This document shows, piece by piece, positions 1 to 14,766 of a stretch of 64,000 nucleotides of DNA (position 1 is its first letter; every line of letters begins with the position of its first letter). Origin of the DNA: Nymphaea colorata. Taxonomy: Eukaryota; Streptophyta; Magnoliopsida; Nymphaeales; Nymphaeaceae. The DNA is taken from NCBI RefSeq assembly GCF_008831285.2, contig NC_045151.1, forward strand, positions 8,509,682 through 8,573,681, written 5' to 3'. The notes below the pieces were generated by a model that saw nothing but the letters and a program-made list of their open reading frames with translations, made no database searches and was not told the origin of the DNA. The position numbers were made by a program, and so were the translations under genes.

Positions 1-775
1 GGAGAAGATGGGCGCCGACCTATCAGTGACGTAGCCGGGGAAGAAAAACTCTCAGTGGGAATCTGTTCTGCTGCAACTCTCTCTCTCTCTCTCTCTGGGC
101 GACTGTGGAGCATCTGAAACCCTAGCTCCGAGATCTGGAAGCTCCAGACCTCGGTCTCTCAACCAATTTGCGGGCTTGTCGGAGTTAGAGAATCTGAGGT
201 CTCCAATTTGCTTCTTTTGGAGAAGGTGGTGCTAGGAGGGCTTGAAGACAAACCTTTGACTTCCTTGGGGTTGGGCATCTACCGCCAAAGCGAGCTCTGG
301 TGAGAACAATGGTGCTTGGACCTTGTGGTCTCTGATGATCTCATGCGCAGATGCACAAGCGAAGCAGCAGAAGACGATTTGTAAGGAGGAAGGTTAGGAT
401 TTTCAAACTGGTCCTTGATGAAGGTCAAAAACGGTGTGAACAATTGCAGTGGCTTGGGCTTCGGGTGATCACTGGGGAGCTTATAGTGGGAGCATACTGG
501 GAGACAGGCACAGCTCAACTTGTTTGGGTTCCGAGGTTCTCTCGATAAAATTGCGCATTCATAGAGGGTGTTTCGGGTTGCAGACTGTTTGAGAAGTGGC
601 ATGAGGGTTTGTAGTTGAAGCCCACTCAAGAGTGCGATTTCTAGGGTTTCCTGCGAGGGAAAGGCAAAGGAAGAAAACGTAGATCGCTTCTGTAGGATTA
701 GGGTGCTGGAGACTTGGCCTTGGAATGCGGAGGTTGATTTAATGCTTTGGTTTTAGGATAAACTTGAAAAAGGAT
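1..775 (+). promoter_or_regulatory. 5' leader / proximal region of the ARF gene
   Basis: Sequence upstream of the ARF start codon. It contains a (CT)10 tract at 77-96 and several upstream ATGs opening short ORFs: 8-34, 309-335, 335-397, 343-384, 351-548, 725-742 and 742-756. No TATA box is evident, so the transcription start is unknown, and an additional leader intron cannot be excluded. Long uORF-bearing leaders are known for several plant ARF mRNAs. That these uORFs are transcribed and repress translation is inference. Confidence 0.6.
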
Positions 776-838
776 ATGCAGATGAGGCTCTCTGCTTCTG
801 GGTTCGTCCCTCAAGGACAAGAAGGCAAGATTGTCCAC

Positions 839-887
<49 letters not shown>

Positions 888-3800
888 TGTCGCACTTGGC
901 CTATTGTTGCAGTCTTTCTTTTCTTGTTACTCTTTTCCTGCCTGAAATTTGAACGCTATCTGAGCACAACTGCGCGGATATATCTTACTCTTCGAGGTTG
1001 TGATTGGCCAGGAAACACAACGATAGCATCTTCTGATGTTTTGATTCTCTGGTTGTCCTTTAAGTGGTTCTCGTCAACTTATTTGTATTACGTATTTAGG
1101 CTTACTAATGGCACCAATGGGTTTTGTACTTTCGAAATTTGGTCTTGGGTAGAAGTTCCGAGCGTGCATTAATACGTCATAGATAGATGTGTCTCGGAGT
1201 TGAGAAGGGCGGTCTCTGCCGACAATCTATGCCAAGGGCAACTCCCTTGTAGTCTTTTTCTATCTTCTCTCTGTGCTTTTAACCTGAATTGCTCCGCTTG
1301 AGCTTTGTTTCACAAGAATGGTGCATAACCTTCACGTTGGGCTTATGTTATGTATGGGTATCGATGTGTCTGCCACTGTCTTTGCAGGTGAAAAGCGATC
1401 CCTAAATTCAGAGCTTTGGCATGCATGTGCTGGACCTCTTGTGTCGTTACCTGCTATTGGCAGTCGGGTTGTCTATTTCCCACAGGGCCACAGCGAACAG
1501 GTCAGCGATCAAGTACACTCTTTATCTCTTTTGGACAGGACGAAGGTCCGTGAAGGCTTGAACAGAAAGTTATATATCATCGCTCATTATCCATGAAATG
1601 TTTTTGAAACATTCCCCCGGTTGACACTTTGCTAGTGTTAACTTCTTTCTTCTAAGAAGTTAGAATTTATTCTTTGCATCTTTCCAAAAAAGTCCCAGTT
1701 TGTTCACACCTCTTGGTCTACCTTTACAGACCTAGTAGACTGCTTTTGGTGACTTTTTCGTCTTAATTATTGCTAGTTCCTTGAACAAGAGCGTCATAAT
1801 TGTACAACTATAGGATTAGATGATCTTTGTGCAGGTTGCTGCATCAACAAATAAGGAAGTCGATGCTCATATACCTAACTATCCAAGCTTACCACCTCAG
1901 TTGATCTGTCAACTTCACGATCTGACAATGCATGTAAGTGCAATCACCCTGTCTGTAGGATATCAAGGCTTTACCATTCTGATCCAGCCTTCTGTGAATG
2001 GCATTCTTTGGTGCTTGAAATCTAAAGTGATAACTTCCAGGCTGATGTGGAGACTGATGAAGTGTATGCACAGATGACTTTGCAACCCCTAAGCCCGGTA
2101 TTTGATGTTTTTGACAGGAATTCATTTGTCAAATCTCAGTTTTCAGTTTTGTCTGTCCCACTTTTTGAAGTCTTGACATAAATTATTGTGCAGCAAGAGC
2201 AAAAAGATGTGTATCTCCCTGCTGAACTGGGGACACCAAGCAAGCAGCCAACCAATTATTTCTGCAAGACATTGACAGCTAGCGATACTAGCACACATGG
2301 AGGGTTCTCTGTTCCTCGTCGTGCAGCTGAGAAAGTATTTCCTCCACTGGTATGCACCTTGTCCTTTACATTCTATGAAGATTTGTGTACGACATTATGA
2401 TGGCACATTCCATTGGCAGGTTTTCAGAAATTCTACAGGTTTATTCCTTTTCCTTTTTTGGTGGTTATTCAGGATTTCTCTCAGCAACCTCCTGCCCAGG
2501 AATTGATAGCTAGGGATCTACACGACAATGAATGGAAATTCCGTCATATTTTTCGCGGTGAGTTTTGAATATTTTGCTATGTGGAAGCAGCATTTATAAT
2601 GATATAGCTGAAATTTAAGTGATATTCTGCATATTTGAGAATGTTTTGAAAAGACTTTAAGCTTATGAAGCTTTGATATCTGAATCACATTTTTTTCTTT
2701 TACTGGTTCTACAATGTTGGCTAGGTTAGTAAAGTGCCATATTTTGCAGCTTACGGCCATTTTTCGTTCTGTTGCCTACCTACCAATGGGGTCACATATT
2801 TGGAATATTAGGTAAACGGATTTTGGCTATTCATTTTATCCGACTGCTAAGGAAGTGAATGCAGAGTAGTGGGGTGATGCAGTGGAGTCTAATAATGTCT
2901 TCTTTAGGTCATTTATGCCTTAAATGTGGAAAATCTGTAAACTTTTTTATTTAAATAGCTTTCCATGAAAGGTATATATATAATATCTGAAGGATAGTAA
3001 TCTCTAGGCTTGTTCAATTGTCTTCTCCAAGTTGTTTGCTATTCAGAACTGTTGTAGTATCCAATCCAAACAGTTGGACAAATTCTCTGATGCTTTGGCT
3101 TATTTGTAGAGCAGGGGTTTAGATTTTTATCAGCCTCTTCGTGATGTCTGATTTCCATTTTTAGTACAGGCCAGCCCAAAAGGCATTTACTTACTACAGG
3201 ATGGAGCGTGTTTGTAAGTGCAAAAAGACTTGTTGCTGGTGATTCTGTCCTTTTTATCTGGTTTGTGACTGGATTCTATCATCTTCCTTCTTTTTGTATT
3301 CTTCTAGGATGTTACCATTCTTTGGTTATGTTACTCAGGCTAGCATGTCAAACTTACTCAGGAATGAAAAGAACCAGTTGCTTTTAGGAATTCGGCGTGC
3401 AACTCGACCACAAAACGTAATGCCTTCATCAGTCTTGTCTAGTGATAGTATGCATATTGGGCTCCTTGCTGCAGCAGCTCATGCTGCTGCAACAAATAGC
3501 CGTTTCACTGTATTCTACAACCCAAGGTAGTGATTATCACACAACTACCATCTGTTTCTTTTGTTTTCCTTCATTTGCAGTATAAAATTATAAACTGCTC
3601 TTATTGTTTGATTTTGCTTCTTTGTTGTAGGGCAAGCCCGTCAGAGTTTGTCATACCATTAGCCAAGTATGCCAAAGCTGTCTATCATACTCGTGTTTCT
3701 GTTGGTATGCGTTTTAGAATGCTGTTTGAAACCGAGGAATCGAGCGTTCGTAGGTATGGTTGTGCTAGCTTTGTCATGGTTTCTGCAAGGAGGTTTAAGT

Positions 3801-6800
3801 CGCTCATTTTCTTCTATAGCCTCTATAAATTTGGCCAGTTGACATTGCCGTCAGCTGATCATTTTTGTTTGGTGTCTCGACCCATTTCGTTCAGTTCTGG
3901 GTTACTTCTAAGTTTCTAACATGAATATGTAAGCTCATAAATGGATTTCTACCTTATTTTGCTTGTGGAGCCAATTCGTTGTTAACTTGAGGCACCTCTA
4001 AGCATTTCTATCTTGCAATAGCTTCTCTATGCAGCTTTCCTTCTAAACCATATCCTGTCTGGGATGTTCATCTTCTAATTGTAGCATACGTCTTCTTCCA
4101 CTCATTGATCATCTTGTAAAGTACAAAAATGTCACACTTATTGGTCATCTTGTAAAAATAGAAAAATGTTACTTGTAGGTACATGGGTACAATAACTGGA
4201 ATCAGTGATTTAGATCCTGTTCGGTGGCCAAACTCGCATTGGCGTTCTGTGAAGGTATGGAATTTTGTTTCATGTGTCCATTCTTTAGTGGTTCTTGTGG
4301 TCAACTTCAAGTGCATTCTTTAAAGTGCAACCACTGCATTTTTTTTTAAGTTTTTGAACGCCACTCTTTTTCTTATTTTATCTTTTTATTTGTGACAGCC
4401 TTCTTCCTTTGATTGTTCATTGCATTGTCACATATATCGTGTATGGGTGTTATATGGCGAGGAATTTCTCGGGTATACGGCCAAGTTGTATATCTCAGGA
4501 AAATCTTGGGGAAAATCTCGGTAAATTTTAAAAAAATTTAAAAATCCTAAATTATATAAAAATAAAAATAAATGAGAAATTAAAAAAATATTAATAAATG
4601 ACTAGATAAGCAACACATTAAACTTAGTAAATGGAAACTAGCTTATGTTCCAACACAACTTAGCTAATGTCCGATGACAAACAGAACATAGGTGAATAAA
4701 ACAGTAAATATGAACATAAAGTTAGGAATGTGACCATAATAAAAATATCTGTAGAATATACAGCAGCATAGAGAGTAAAATAAGCAACAGTAAATCGTAA
4801 AATAGACCGTCCCGCGTCCGACGATTCCCAGACCCCTCGCAGCTTGCAAGCTTGCATCTTGCAATCTTCTGTCTGGTGACTTCCCTCTCAAGCTTTCATT
4901 CGGAGCCTCCCCTCTCAGCTTCTGTTCGCTGGGCAACTCTGCTTTCAGATTCTGTCCCTCCGGAGGCTCCCCTATCAGATTCCGACCCTCTGGCCTCAAG
5001 CTTCAAGCCTCCAATGCATATTAACCTAAGCGGCTAAGCCCTCTTCACTACAACAATTTTCAATTTTTAGTCTAATCCCTCTTTTCTAACTAAAGTAACT
5101 TTTTGCCATTAAAGGAAAGAAAAAGTTTAAAAAAGGCCAATGTTTCTTCAATATTACATTTAGTGCCATTTTTTAATAACAGATCTCTTTCAAAGAAAAG
5201 AAAAACTTGTGGCAGTTTAAAAAACACGAAAAATGTGTATTATATGTTTTTTTTGCTTTTTTTTTATATTTTGGCGTTTTAAAAAAATGCATCTTATTGC
5301 CGTTTTTTTTTGTCTGGCTGTTTTTTGGCGTATTTATTGCATTTTTTTGGATTAATAAGTGATATTTGTGACAATGGTTTCATAGAACATAATATGAGAT
5401 ATTTCTTGTTTAATTACTTTTTGAATCTCTAATGCCTTTAACTGAGATAACTGAATTACCACTTGACATTCGCTTCATGACTACAAACCCGTGCTTTTGG
5501 TGCGGTAGACTTTCCAGTTGAGGACTTGTCTGAAACTTTTCATGCTCAAATTTATAGTCTTCATGGTTATCCATATTTTTGTGCTCGTGAAATTCCATAT
5601 GCTGTTGGCATTGGCTCCTGTTTCTGCATTTATTTTTCATGCTTTAAATCTGCTCCTAGTGAAGTTGGATAAAATATCAGGTTGGTTGGGACGAATCTAC
5701 TGCTGGTGAAAGACAGCCAAGAGTATCCTTGTGGGAGATAGAACCTCTGACAACATTTTCCATGTATCCCTCGCCATTTTCTCTTAGGTTAAAGCGTCCA
5801 TGGCCTCCAGGATTGCCAACTCTGCATGGTAAGGTTTTCCAAGACAATGTGTTCACCAGATGAATGCTAGTCTTTGCTGAGCACTCTAATTTGGAATCGT
5901 ACTGAACAGGAATGAAGGATGAAGATTTGGGACTGAATTCATCCCTTATGTGGCTTAGAGGAGATGGTGTTGACCGAGGCATGCAGTCTTTGAATTTCCA
6001 GGGCTTTGGTGTTAATTCCTGGATGCAACCAAGGCTTGATTCATCTCTTTTGGGGGCACAATCAGACACATACCACACAATAGCAGCAGCAGCCCTCCAG
6101 GAAATGAGGAATGTTGATTCCACCAAGCAGCCATCAACCGTTTTGCAGTTTCAGCAACCTCAGAACTTGTCGTGGCGATCAGTTCCTTTCTTGCAGAGGC
6201 AGATGATGCATCAAACCCAACTACAGTCTCAGCAAACATTGCTTCAAGCACTTCAGCAGAGCCAACCGCAGAACAATATTCTCCAACATCAGTTGCAGCA
6301 CCAGGGCTCGTTTATTGAGTATGAAGCTCCACAGCAGCAACACCAGCACCAACAGCAAGTACAGCAGCAGCAGCAGCAGCAGGACCAGCATCGGCAACAA
6401 CAGCAACAGCAGCAACAGCAGCGACAGCAGTTGCAACCAGTGCCGCATCCGCAGCATTTGGTTGATCAACATCAACCCCAGCATCAAGCCTTTCAGATGC
6501 CAGGCCTTGTTCCTGCGTTAACTCATCTTTCCTCTTCCGAGACCCCATCTGTACAAAACATCACCTCTTTGTGCCAACAGCAAAGCTTCACAGATTCCAA
6601 TGGGCATCCTGTTTCAAGTTCCAGCATATCTACACTACCCAGTGTCCTGGGCTCATTCTTGCCAGATGATGCATCCCGTCTCCTTTACTTGCCAAGAACA
6701 AATCCATCATTATCTTCTATGGGTTGGTCATCTAAAAAGTTGGCTGTTGAATCAATGCTTCCTTCTGGAGGTCAATGTGTTCTTCCTCCAGTTGAACAGT

Positions 6801-8327
6801 TTGTTTCACAGTCACGGTCCAGCAATTCCCAGCATGCTATCTCGTTGCCATCACTCCCTGGGAGAGACTGTGCAGTTGATCAAGGTGTTGGTTATCTGCA
6901 AAGCAACCATCTCCTCTTTGGTGTCAATATAGAGTCCTCGCCACTTATCATGCCGACCTGTGTTTCTGGAGTTACAACAGTTGACATTGATGCCAATCAG
7001 GGGACCTTGTCTTTTGCGGGATCAAATTATCTTAGTACCCCAGTAACTGATTTTCCTCTCAATGCAGCAATGGGGACTTCTGGTTGTTGCTTGGATGAGA
7101 ATGGCTTCCTGCAATCACCAGATGATGTGGGTCTAAATCAACAGACTAGAACCTTTGTAAAGGTGGGAGCTGCTTATGTTTTTGTTAATAGTGTATTTCC
7201 TTGTACCCTCTATGTATCTAGTATGCTGAAATTTCTGACGTAATGAACCCTACTCTACTTCATCTCAAGCATTTAGATGGAGGTATTTAACATCTCTATT
7301 TGATGTTGTTGAATTCCTTGTTGGGCAAAGTACTCAGAAAAAATAAATTTACAGCTTGAGTTAGTCGGCTCTTCAGAGTAGTCATATAGTGAATTAAGGT
7401 GGTTTTTCTGATTATCAATGTCTTCTCATGTTCTATTGGTTTGTTAGGTTCATAAGTTAGGGTCTTACGGGAGGTCACTGGACATCACCAGATTCAGCAG
7501 CTATCATGAGCTGCGCAGTGAGCTTGCTCGTATGTTTGGCCTTGAAGGCCAGTTGGAGGACCCTCTGAGATCAGGCTGGCAGCTTGTATTTGTCGATAGG
7601 GAGAATGATGTTCTACTACTCGGCGACGACCCATGGCAGTAAGTGTCTACTGTTTCTCGAGAACATTTGCCTTGTTAGAAGTCCTGTTGTAGGGGTAGGT
7701 TCCTGTTTCCCACTGTTCTGTTGAAATATCTGTTGTAAGTCATGATTTTAGTTGCAGGTGCTTTCTTTGTAGATTTTATTTGTCACTTGCACTGTGGGGA
7801 GCATATAACCAAATCACATGTTGAAACATATAAAGATGCAATTTGGGGCCTCCTGCTTCATGGGTTGCTTTGAAAAGAATCCTACCCATCCACAAAACGA
7901 CTTGAGTTGTGGTCTTGTTTTCCTTGCATCATTTGAGGAGAAAAACAATTGATACCCATTGTCATTCCTATCAGATACAGCTTCTATAAAAGACATGCAG
8001 TCGTGTAGCGTCTTGTGTGCATCACCTGTTCTCATGGAGGGATAACCTGTGAATGATGTGTTCTTTCTTGGTATATTCTAGGCGTGCTTTACATTATTAA
8101 TTTTTACATGAAGTCTTCCTCGTTTCAGGGAGTTTGTGAACAATGTCTGGTGCATCAAGATACTCTCGCCTCAAGAAGTACAACAGATGGGGCGACAGGG
8201 TGTTGGCCTCTTGAATTCCGTCTCGCTTCAGGGGCAAGCGAGCAGCATCTGTGATGATTTCACAAACCGGCAGGGCTCACGGAACCCAAGTTCTGGTATC
8301 ACTTCTGTTGGGTCGTTAAACTACTAA
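776..8327 (+). CDS. ARF6: Auxin response factor, ARF6/ARF8 clade (14 exons)
   Basis: Exons read as 776-824, 1388-1500, 1835-1933, 2041-2097, 2194-2349, 2473-2557, 3170-3260, 3362-3526, 3631-3753, 4179-4254, 5681-5828, 5910-7162, 7448-7638 and 8129-8327. They join in frame to 934 residues, close to Arabidopsis ARF6. Domains: B3 DNA-binding domain about residues 129-231 ([20 protein letters not shown]), Auxin_resp domain about 254-338, and a basic LRLKRPW motif. A Gln-rich activation region follows, with a polyQ run at about 529-563. The C-terminal PB1 domain (about 803-890) has an OPCA acidic core (Asp855, Glu857, Asp859). The class is an activator that binds TGTCTC-type auxin elements in the nucleus and dimerises with Aux/IAA proteins through PB1. 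ATG 782 is an alternative start; family members usually begin at this MRLS position. All introns are GT-AG except intron 1. The assignment to ARF6 rather than ARF8 rests on length and polyQ. Confidence 0.95.
825..1387 (+). other. ARF intron 1 with non-canonical GC donor and TC/TATC microsatellite
   Basis: The only way to join exon 1 (ending ..GQEG) to exon 2 ([10 protein letters not shown]) in frame is a donor reading AAG/GCAAGA at 824/825 and a TTTGCAG acceptor ending at 1387. This is a GC-AG intron whose donor fits the GC-intron consensus. A (TC)14 tract at 843-870 followed by (TATC)4 begins 18 bases inside the donor. Confidence 0.85.
4255..5680 (+). other. Large ARF intron 10 with probable insertion
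   Basis: This is the longest intron of the gene (1426 bp; the others are 81-612). About 4440-5040 looks foreign: an AT-rich stretch is followed by a GC-richer segment at about 4865-5010. That segment is made of three or four imperfect units of about 28-33 bp sharing a CTCCCCTCTCAG-like core. Flanking intron sequence is AT-rich. No target duplication was found, so the transposon origin is inference. Confidence 0.4.
7567..7587 (+). promoter_or_regulatory. miR167 target site in ARF exon 13
   Basis: The 21 bases include AGATCAGGCTGGCAGCTT, complementary to the conserved plant miR167 with only a few mismatches. The site lies in the PB1-encoding exon (codons for LRSGWQL), exactly where ARF6 and ARF8 carry it in other plants. 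Cleavage by miR167 restricts ARF6/8 mRNA in flowers and other tissues; that regulation is family knowledge, while the site itself is seen here. Confidence 0.9.
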
Positions 8328-10888
<2,561 letters not shown>

Positions 10889-11960
10889 TTGAGTAGCGAA
10901 AGCCAAACCATCGAACTCGATAGGGGGAAACTCGAACTTGCCAAGGGCCAGGCCGCTAGAGGGTCATCACTTTGGTCAAAGGCGGAGATGTTTTCCCAAA
11001 ATTGCTTAGAGGATGAGGAATATCTTGAAGCACTGGAGGTTGATCTTGTGGACGATCGCTCGCTTGACAGTATACATTCCGGAGGAGGATGTCCAAAGAA
11101 TGATGCAGCGATTTAGCTGGACCGCTATTGCATGCTTCATAGGCAGACTTCCAAAAGGGGGGTATGGAATATGCTTACATTATGACTGGCCTCGGCCCTA
11201 TGTGGAATGAACTTAGAAACCCTCATTTCAAGCTTTGTTGGAAAGTGCTACTTTCTAGTGCATGTGGACTCCCAAGAGGAGCTCGAAGTGGTCCTGAGAC
11301 GTACAGCCTAGCCTTTGGGAGGAGGAACACTTGTTGCAAGTCGATGGATGTTAGCTATGTAAATGAATGTGGAGGAGACCATCAAGGTCCCCATTTGGAT
11401 TCGTCTTCCCAACCAGTCTTCAATCTTGTGATGCCGTAGAGTTTTCGATGGTATTGCTTCTGCAGTGAGTGCTGATCTTGTAGAAGCTGACCCCTTCACA
11501 ATGATGCCACTGACTTTGGGTTTCACAAGGAATTGTGTTGACGTCCCTTTCAACCTCCACCCACGTTCGATGGAGGATTTGTCACTAGGAGGTGGGAAGG
11601 TGCTGAACCAAGAAGTCATTTATGAAAGCCAGATAAGATTTTGTGCAAATGCGAAGTAAATACTCACCTAACTGAAGACTATAAAGCTGGGATTGGTTCC
11701 CATACCCCCATCCCCAACCAGTGCCCTTGGTGGAGGGCTGGAAAGAAGTATGCTACTCCAAACAAAGGCAGAGACATGCTCGTCGTGTGGATATAAAGGG
11801 TAATGCTGAAGGCTTGGAGGGTGCGAAGGGCCATTGTAGTGCCAATATTGGTGGATGATGCAATTGGATTGGGTGCTGAGCAGGAATTGGTGGCAGACCA
11901 AATGGTGCTTCCTCCCCTAGAGATTTCCTCAAAATCGCTCGGCCTCAAACGAGTTCTCCA
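10889..11960 (+). pseudogene. Decayed LINE ORF1-like fragment (DUF4283 and zinc knuckle)
   Basis: Reading across frameshifts and stops gives the order of a plant LINE ORF1. First an acidic leader (about 10980-11060), then TVYIPEEDVQRMM..FSWTAIACFIGRLPKGG (about 11060-11160), and a DSQEELEVVLRR segment near 11270. VEETIKVPIWIRLPN follows near 11370-11410, then VFDGIASAVSADLVEADP near 11440-11500. A knuckle-like FCANAK..LT..K stretch comes after 11635. This matches the DUF4283 core, in which a hydrophobic strand pattern precedes WIRLPNLP, followed by a CCHC knuckle. No endonuclease or reverse transcriptase follows, so only the ORF1 part remains. The family call is recognition by pattern. Confidence 0.6.
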
Positions 11961-12180
11961 TTAAATAGAAGATCCCACTCTGAGGATAGTGCAACCAAAA
12001 ACAATGCCATTGCATCCTTAAATATGCAGAGAGGGTTCGGTCTTAGAAAGTGCACCTTCCCCTGTCCCACCTTTTGCCTTGATTCTTTGGTGGTGCTCCA
12101 TGAGACTACTTCGGAGGGAGATGTTCCTATTGATCCTCAAATCTCTCTACCGGCCATAAACCCAGCTACACCTCTGGGGA

Positions 12181-12965
12181 GCCTGTTTGGTTGAAGGGAA
12201 AAGGAAGGAAAGAATAATCAATCATTTATTTGATTGATTAATTAAAAAGAATAGAAAGAAAAAGAAAATAAAAGGTTTGTTTGGTTGCAAAGGGAGGAAA
12301 AGGAAAGGAAACTCTAATGTAAATCCAATCCCTTCAAAATTGGAGGGATTAGAAAGGAAATGAAAAACTTATCCCTTTTTACCTTGTATATCTTTTCCAT
12401 TTGCCTGCATAAAAGACATCAACCAACCTTAAGTGGCTCTTTCTCTCTCTTCTTGCCGATGGTCAAGACTCTGACGGGTGCCAGGTATGCTTCTCTCTCC
12501 CTTCCCGCCGCTGCTCGAGACTTGGATAGAATTTAACAACAGCCCTTCTACCAAAATCAAGTTTTTGTCATTTTTATGTCATCCAATTAGTGCATATGGC
12601 ATTTTATTTGATTGATATAAATTTTTATCATATTTATTACTATAGAATAAAATGTTGAGTACAAGCGTGGTTCCTCTTTTATTGAATCAAAAAATCAAAT
12701 TAAAAATATTTTGATTTGAATGACAAATTTTTTAATGTTAGGGGTATTATTGTAAAGTATTATAAATTATATCATTTCCTTTCCTTTATGTAGTCCAAAC
12801 AAACATGATTTTAGCAATTCTTTCATTTTCTATCCAAACAAGCTTTATAAGCACCTCTTTCCTTTCATTTCATTCATTTCACATTCCCTTTCCTTTCTTT
12901 TCTTTTCTTTTCCTCTCCATCACTACCTTTCCTTCTCTTTCCCTCCATCCAAATAAAGTGTTAGT
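12181..12965. mobile_element. MITE-like element with purine-rich terminal inverted repeats
   Basis: The left end carries TTTGGTTGAAGGGAAAAGG. The right end, reverse-complemented, reads TTTGGATGGAGGGAAAGAG, giving an imperfect inverted repeat of about 30 bp around a non-coding AT-rich core. A second TTTGGTTG..GGGAGGAAAAGG motif lies inside at about 12275. No clear target duplication was found, so ends and superfamily are uncertain. Confidence 0.45.
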
Positions 12966-14766
12966 GAGGGTGATCACCCGCGCCTGTCTGGGTCTTCTCC
13001 ATATGCCAATGTAGAGGATGAGTCTAAGTACAAAGCTTTAGGGGGATAGCTACTTGTGAACACCTAAAATTTTAATAAGTCCAAATGACCATTTTACCTT
13101 TCACAATGTGCTTTTCGAATTGGTTTATGGAAAGCCAAATTTCCAAAAAACAAAGGTCCTTTTTAGACCAAACAATTATGTTTCACTTTAACATTGAATA
13201 CCTTAGACTCTGATCACCTAGTCACCATTGCTAAACATTACCATTTTTCCCCTTCTTCCTGCGACCCAAATCTAGAAAGTAGAGATTTTGACCAGATTTC
13301 CAAGAATTGTCTAACGTTTGAGAAATTAGGCTAGTTTTTAGTCTTACAAGACCACATTAGTCGTTAGAGTCAGCTCACCAGGGTTTTCTCAACTTGAAGT
13401 TAGCTCACTCTAACTCAATAAGCTCACTAAAACCATTCACCAAACACCAAGATCATGTCAATCCGAACCAAGCTATACATTAGCATTGTTCCATGCATAT
13501 ATAGTATTTCCTCAGTTACTTTCAGTTTTGGAATTCAAATTTGAGTTATAGAGATTTGTCATAAAACTAAAATTACACTCTCTCACCTACTTTTTGCATG
13601 TCCGACTATCCGAGCTCTAATTCTTACAACGCATACCATGTCATCTCATGCCGAGCTACGACTTTAATGTCCAATATGAGTAGTTCAAACTTTTATTTTA
13701 GTTCATTCATTTGAAATTGAGATCAATTTTTATTTTACAAATTTAATAAGGTTCAAATATTCACTTTTAATGTATCTCAACATTTCCAGCTCAATTCTAG
13801 TGAATCCATGATTCAATTTCTTGATTTTTTTCATATGGTTGCAATCAACAACACTTCAAGGGAGTATTCCTAGCACCAAATCAGACAAACATGGCTCATA
13901 GTAAAAGTTTTTATTTTGCCATTGCCTAGGTTTCAGAAAAGGGTTGTTTTGATATTTGTAAAAATTGAGTTTTAGAGGGAACCACATTTCAAAGGATGGC
14001 TAATTTTTACCATGCGCAAACCACAATGTGTCAGCTTGCTCATATGACTCCCCGATTTCTATTCACTTGCTAGGGGTACTTTGGCCATTTGTTACTCCGC
14101 ACATATTTTTCATAAAACGTAACGTCGAAGCCACATGAACTTAAGTTAGATTTTCATATATATTCACATGAACCTTGTGGGCTTGAAGTTAGGCTCAGTC
14201 CACTTCAATTTTTCTTTGAACCAGGGTTTCCAAAAATAGAGCCAAGTAAACTTGTACCCAACCTATATCTGAACCAATTTTCAAAACTGCACCAAACCTA
14301 GTTCTAGCCGATGTCACCCATCCTAAACCCACTAGACCAGGTCCAGCCAAGTATAGGTTCACACCATTTCAAATCTCCATTTCAGATTTCAAATCCAGAT
14401 CTCATATCCAAGTTCAATTTCGATATTTGAATCTCATACCGAAATTTCAGATCTGAGATGTACTTTTATAGGTCTAGATCCATTATTTCATATTCCAAAT
14501 CTCAAGATCAGATCATGATTTAGACCTTGATATCATATCCATACCCCATTTTTTAGAATCTTCATTTGATCTGGACTTAGATTTAGGTCCCAGTATGAAA
14601 CCTAGATCCAAGATCCACATGTGACCTTAATACACAATAAATTTAAAAAATGCATCATGATTTTTTCACTCCCTGCTCAATGTTATTTGTACTAAAATAC
14701 ATGAATCGTGCATAATTCTTTGCTGAGCACACTGCCGTAGAAACAATTAAAATCGGTATTTGTATA
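12966..14766. other. Intergenic, degenerate AT-rich DNA
   Basis: No convincing ORF. Between about 14370 and 14620 short degenerate motifs such as ATTTCAGATCT and TCAAATCCAGATC recur. This looks like a decayed simple-sequence-like stretch. GTATA at 14762-14766 is taken as the left target duplication of the gypsy element that follows. Confidence 0.5.

Noticed and set aside
6012-6548. Antisense open frames opposite the ARF glutamine-rich exon
   Set aside because: They are shadows of CAG/CAA repeats (poly-Leu, poly-Ala) with no independent evidence.
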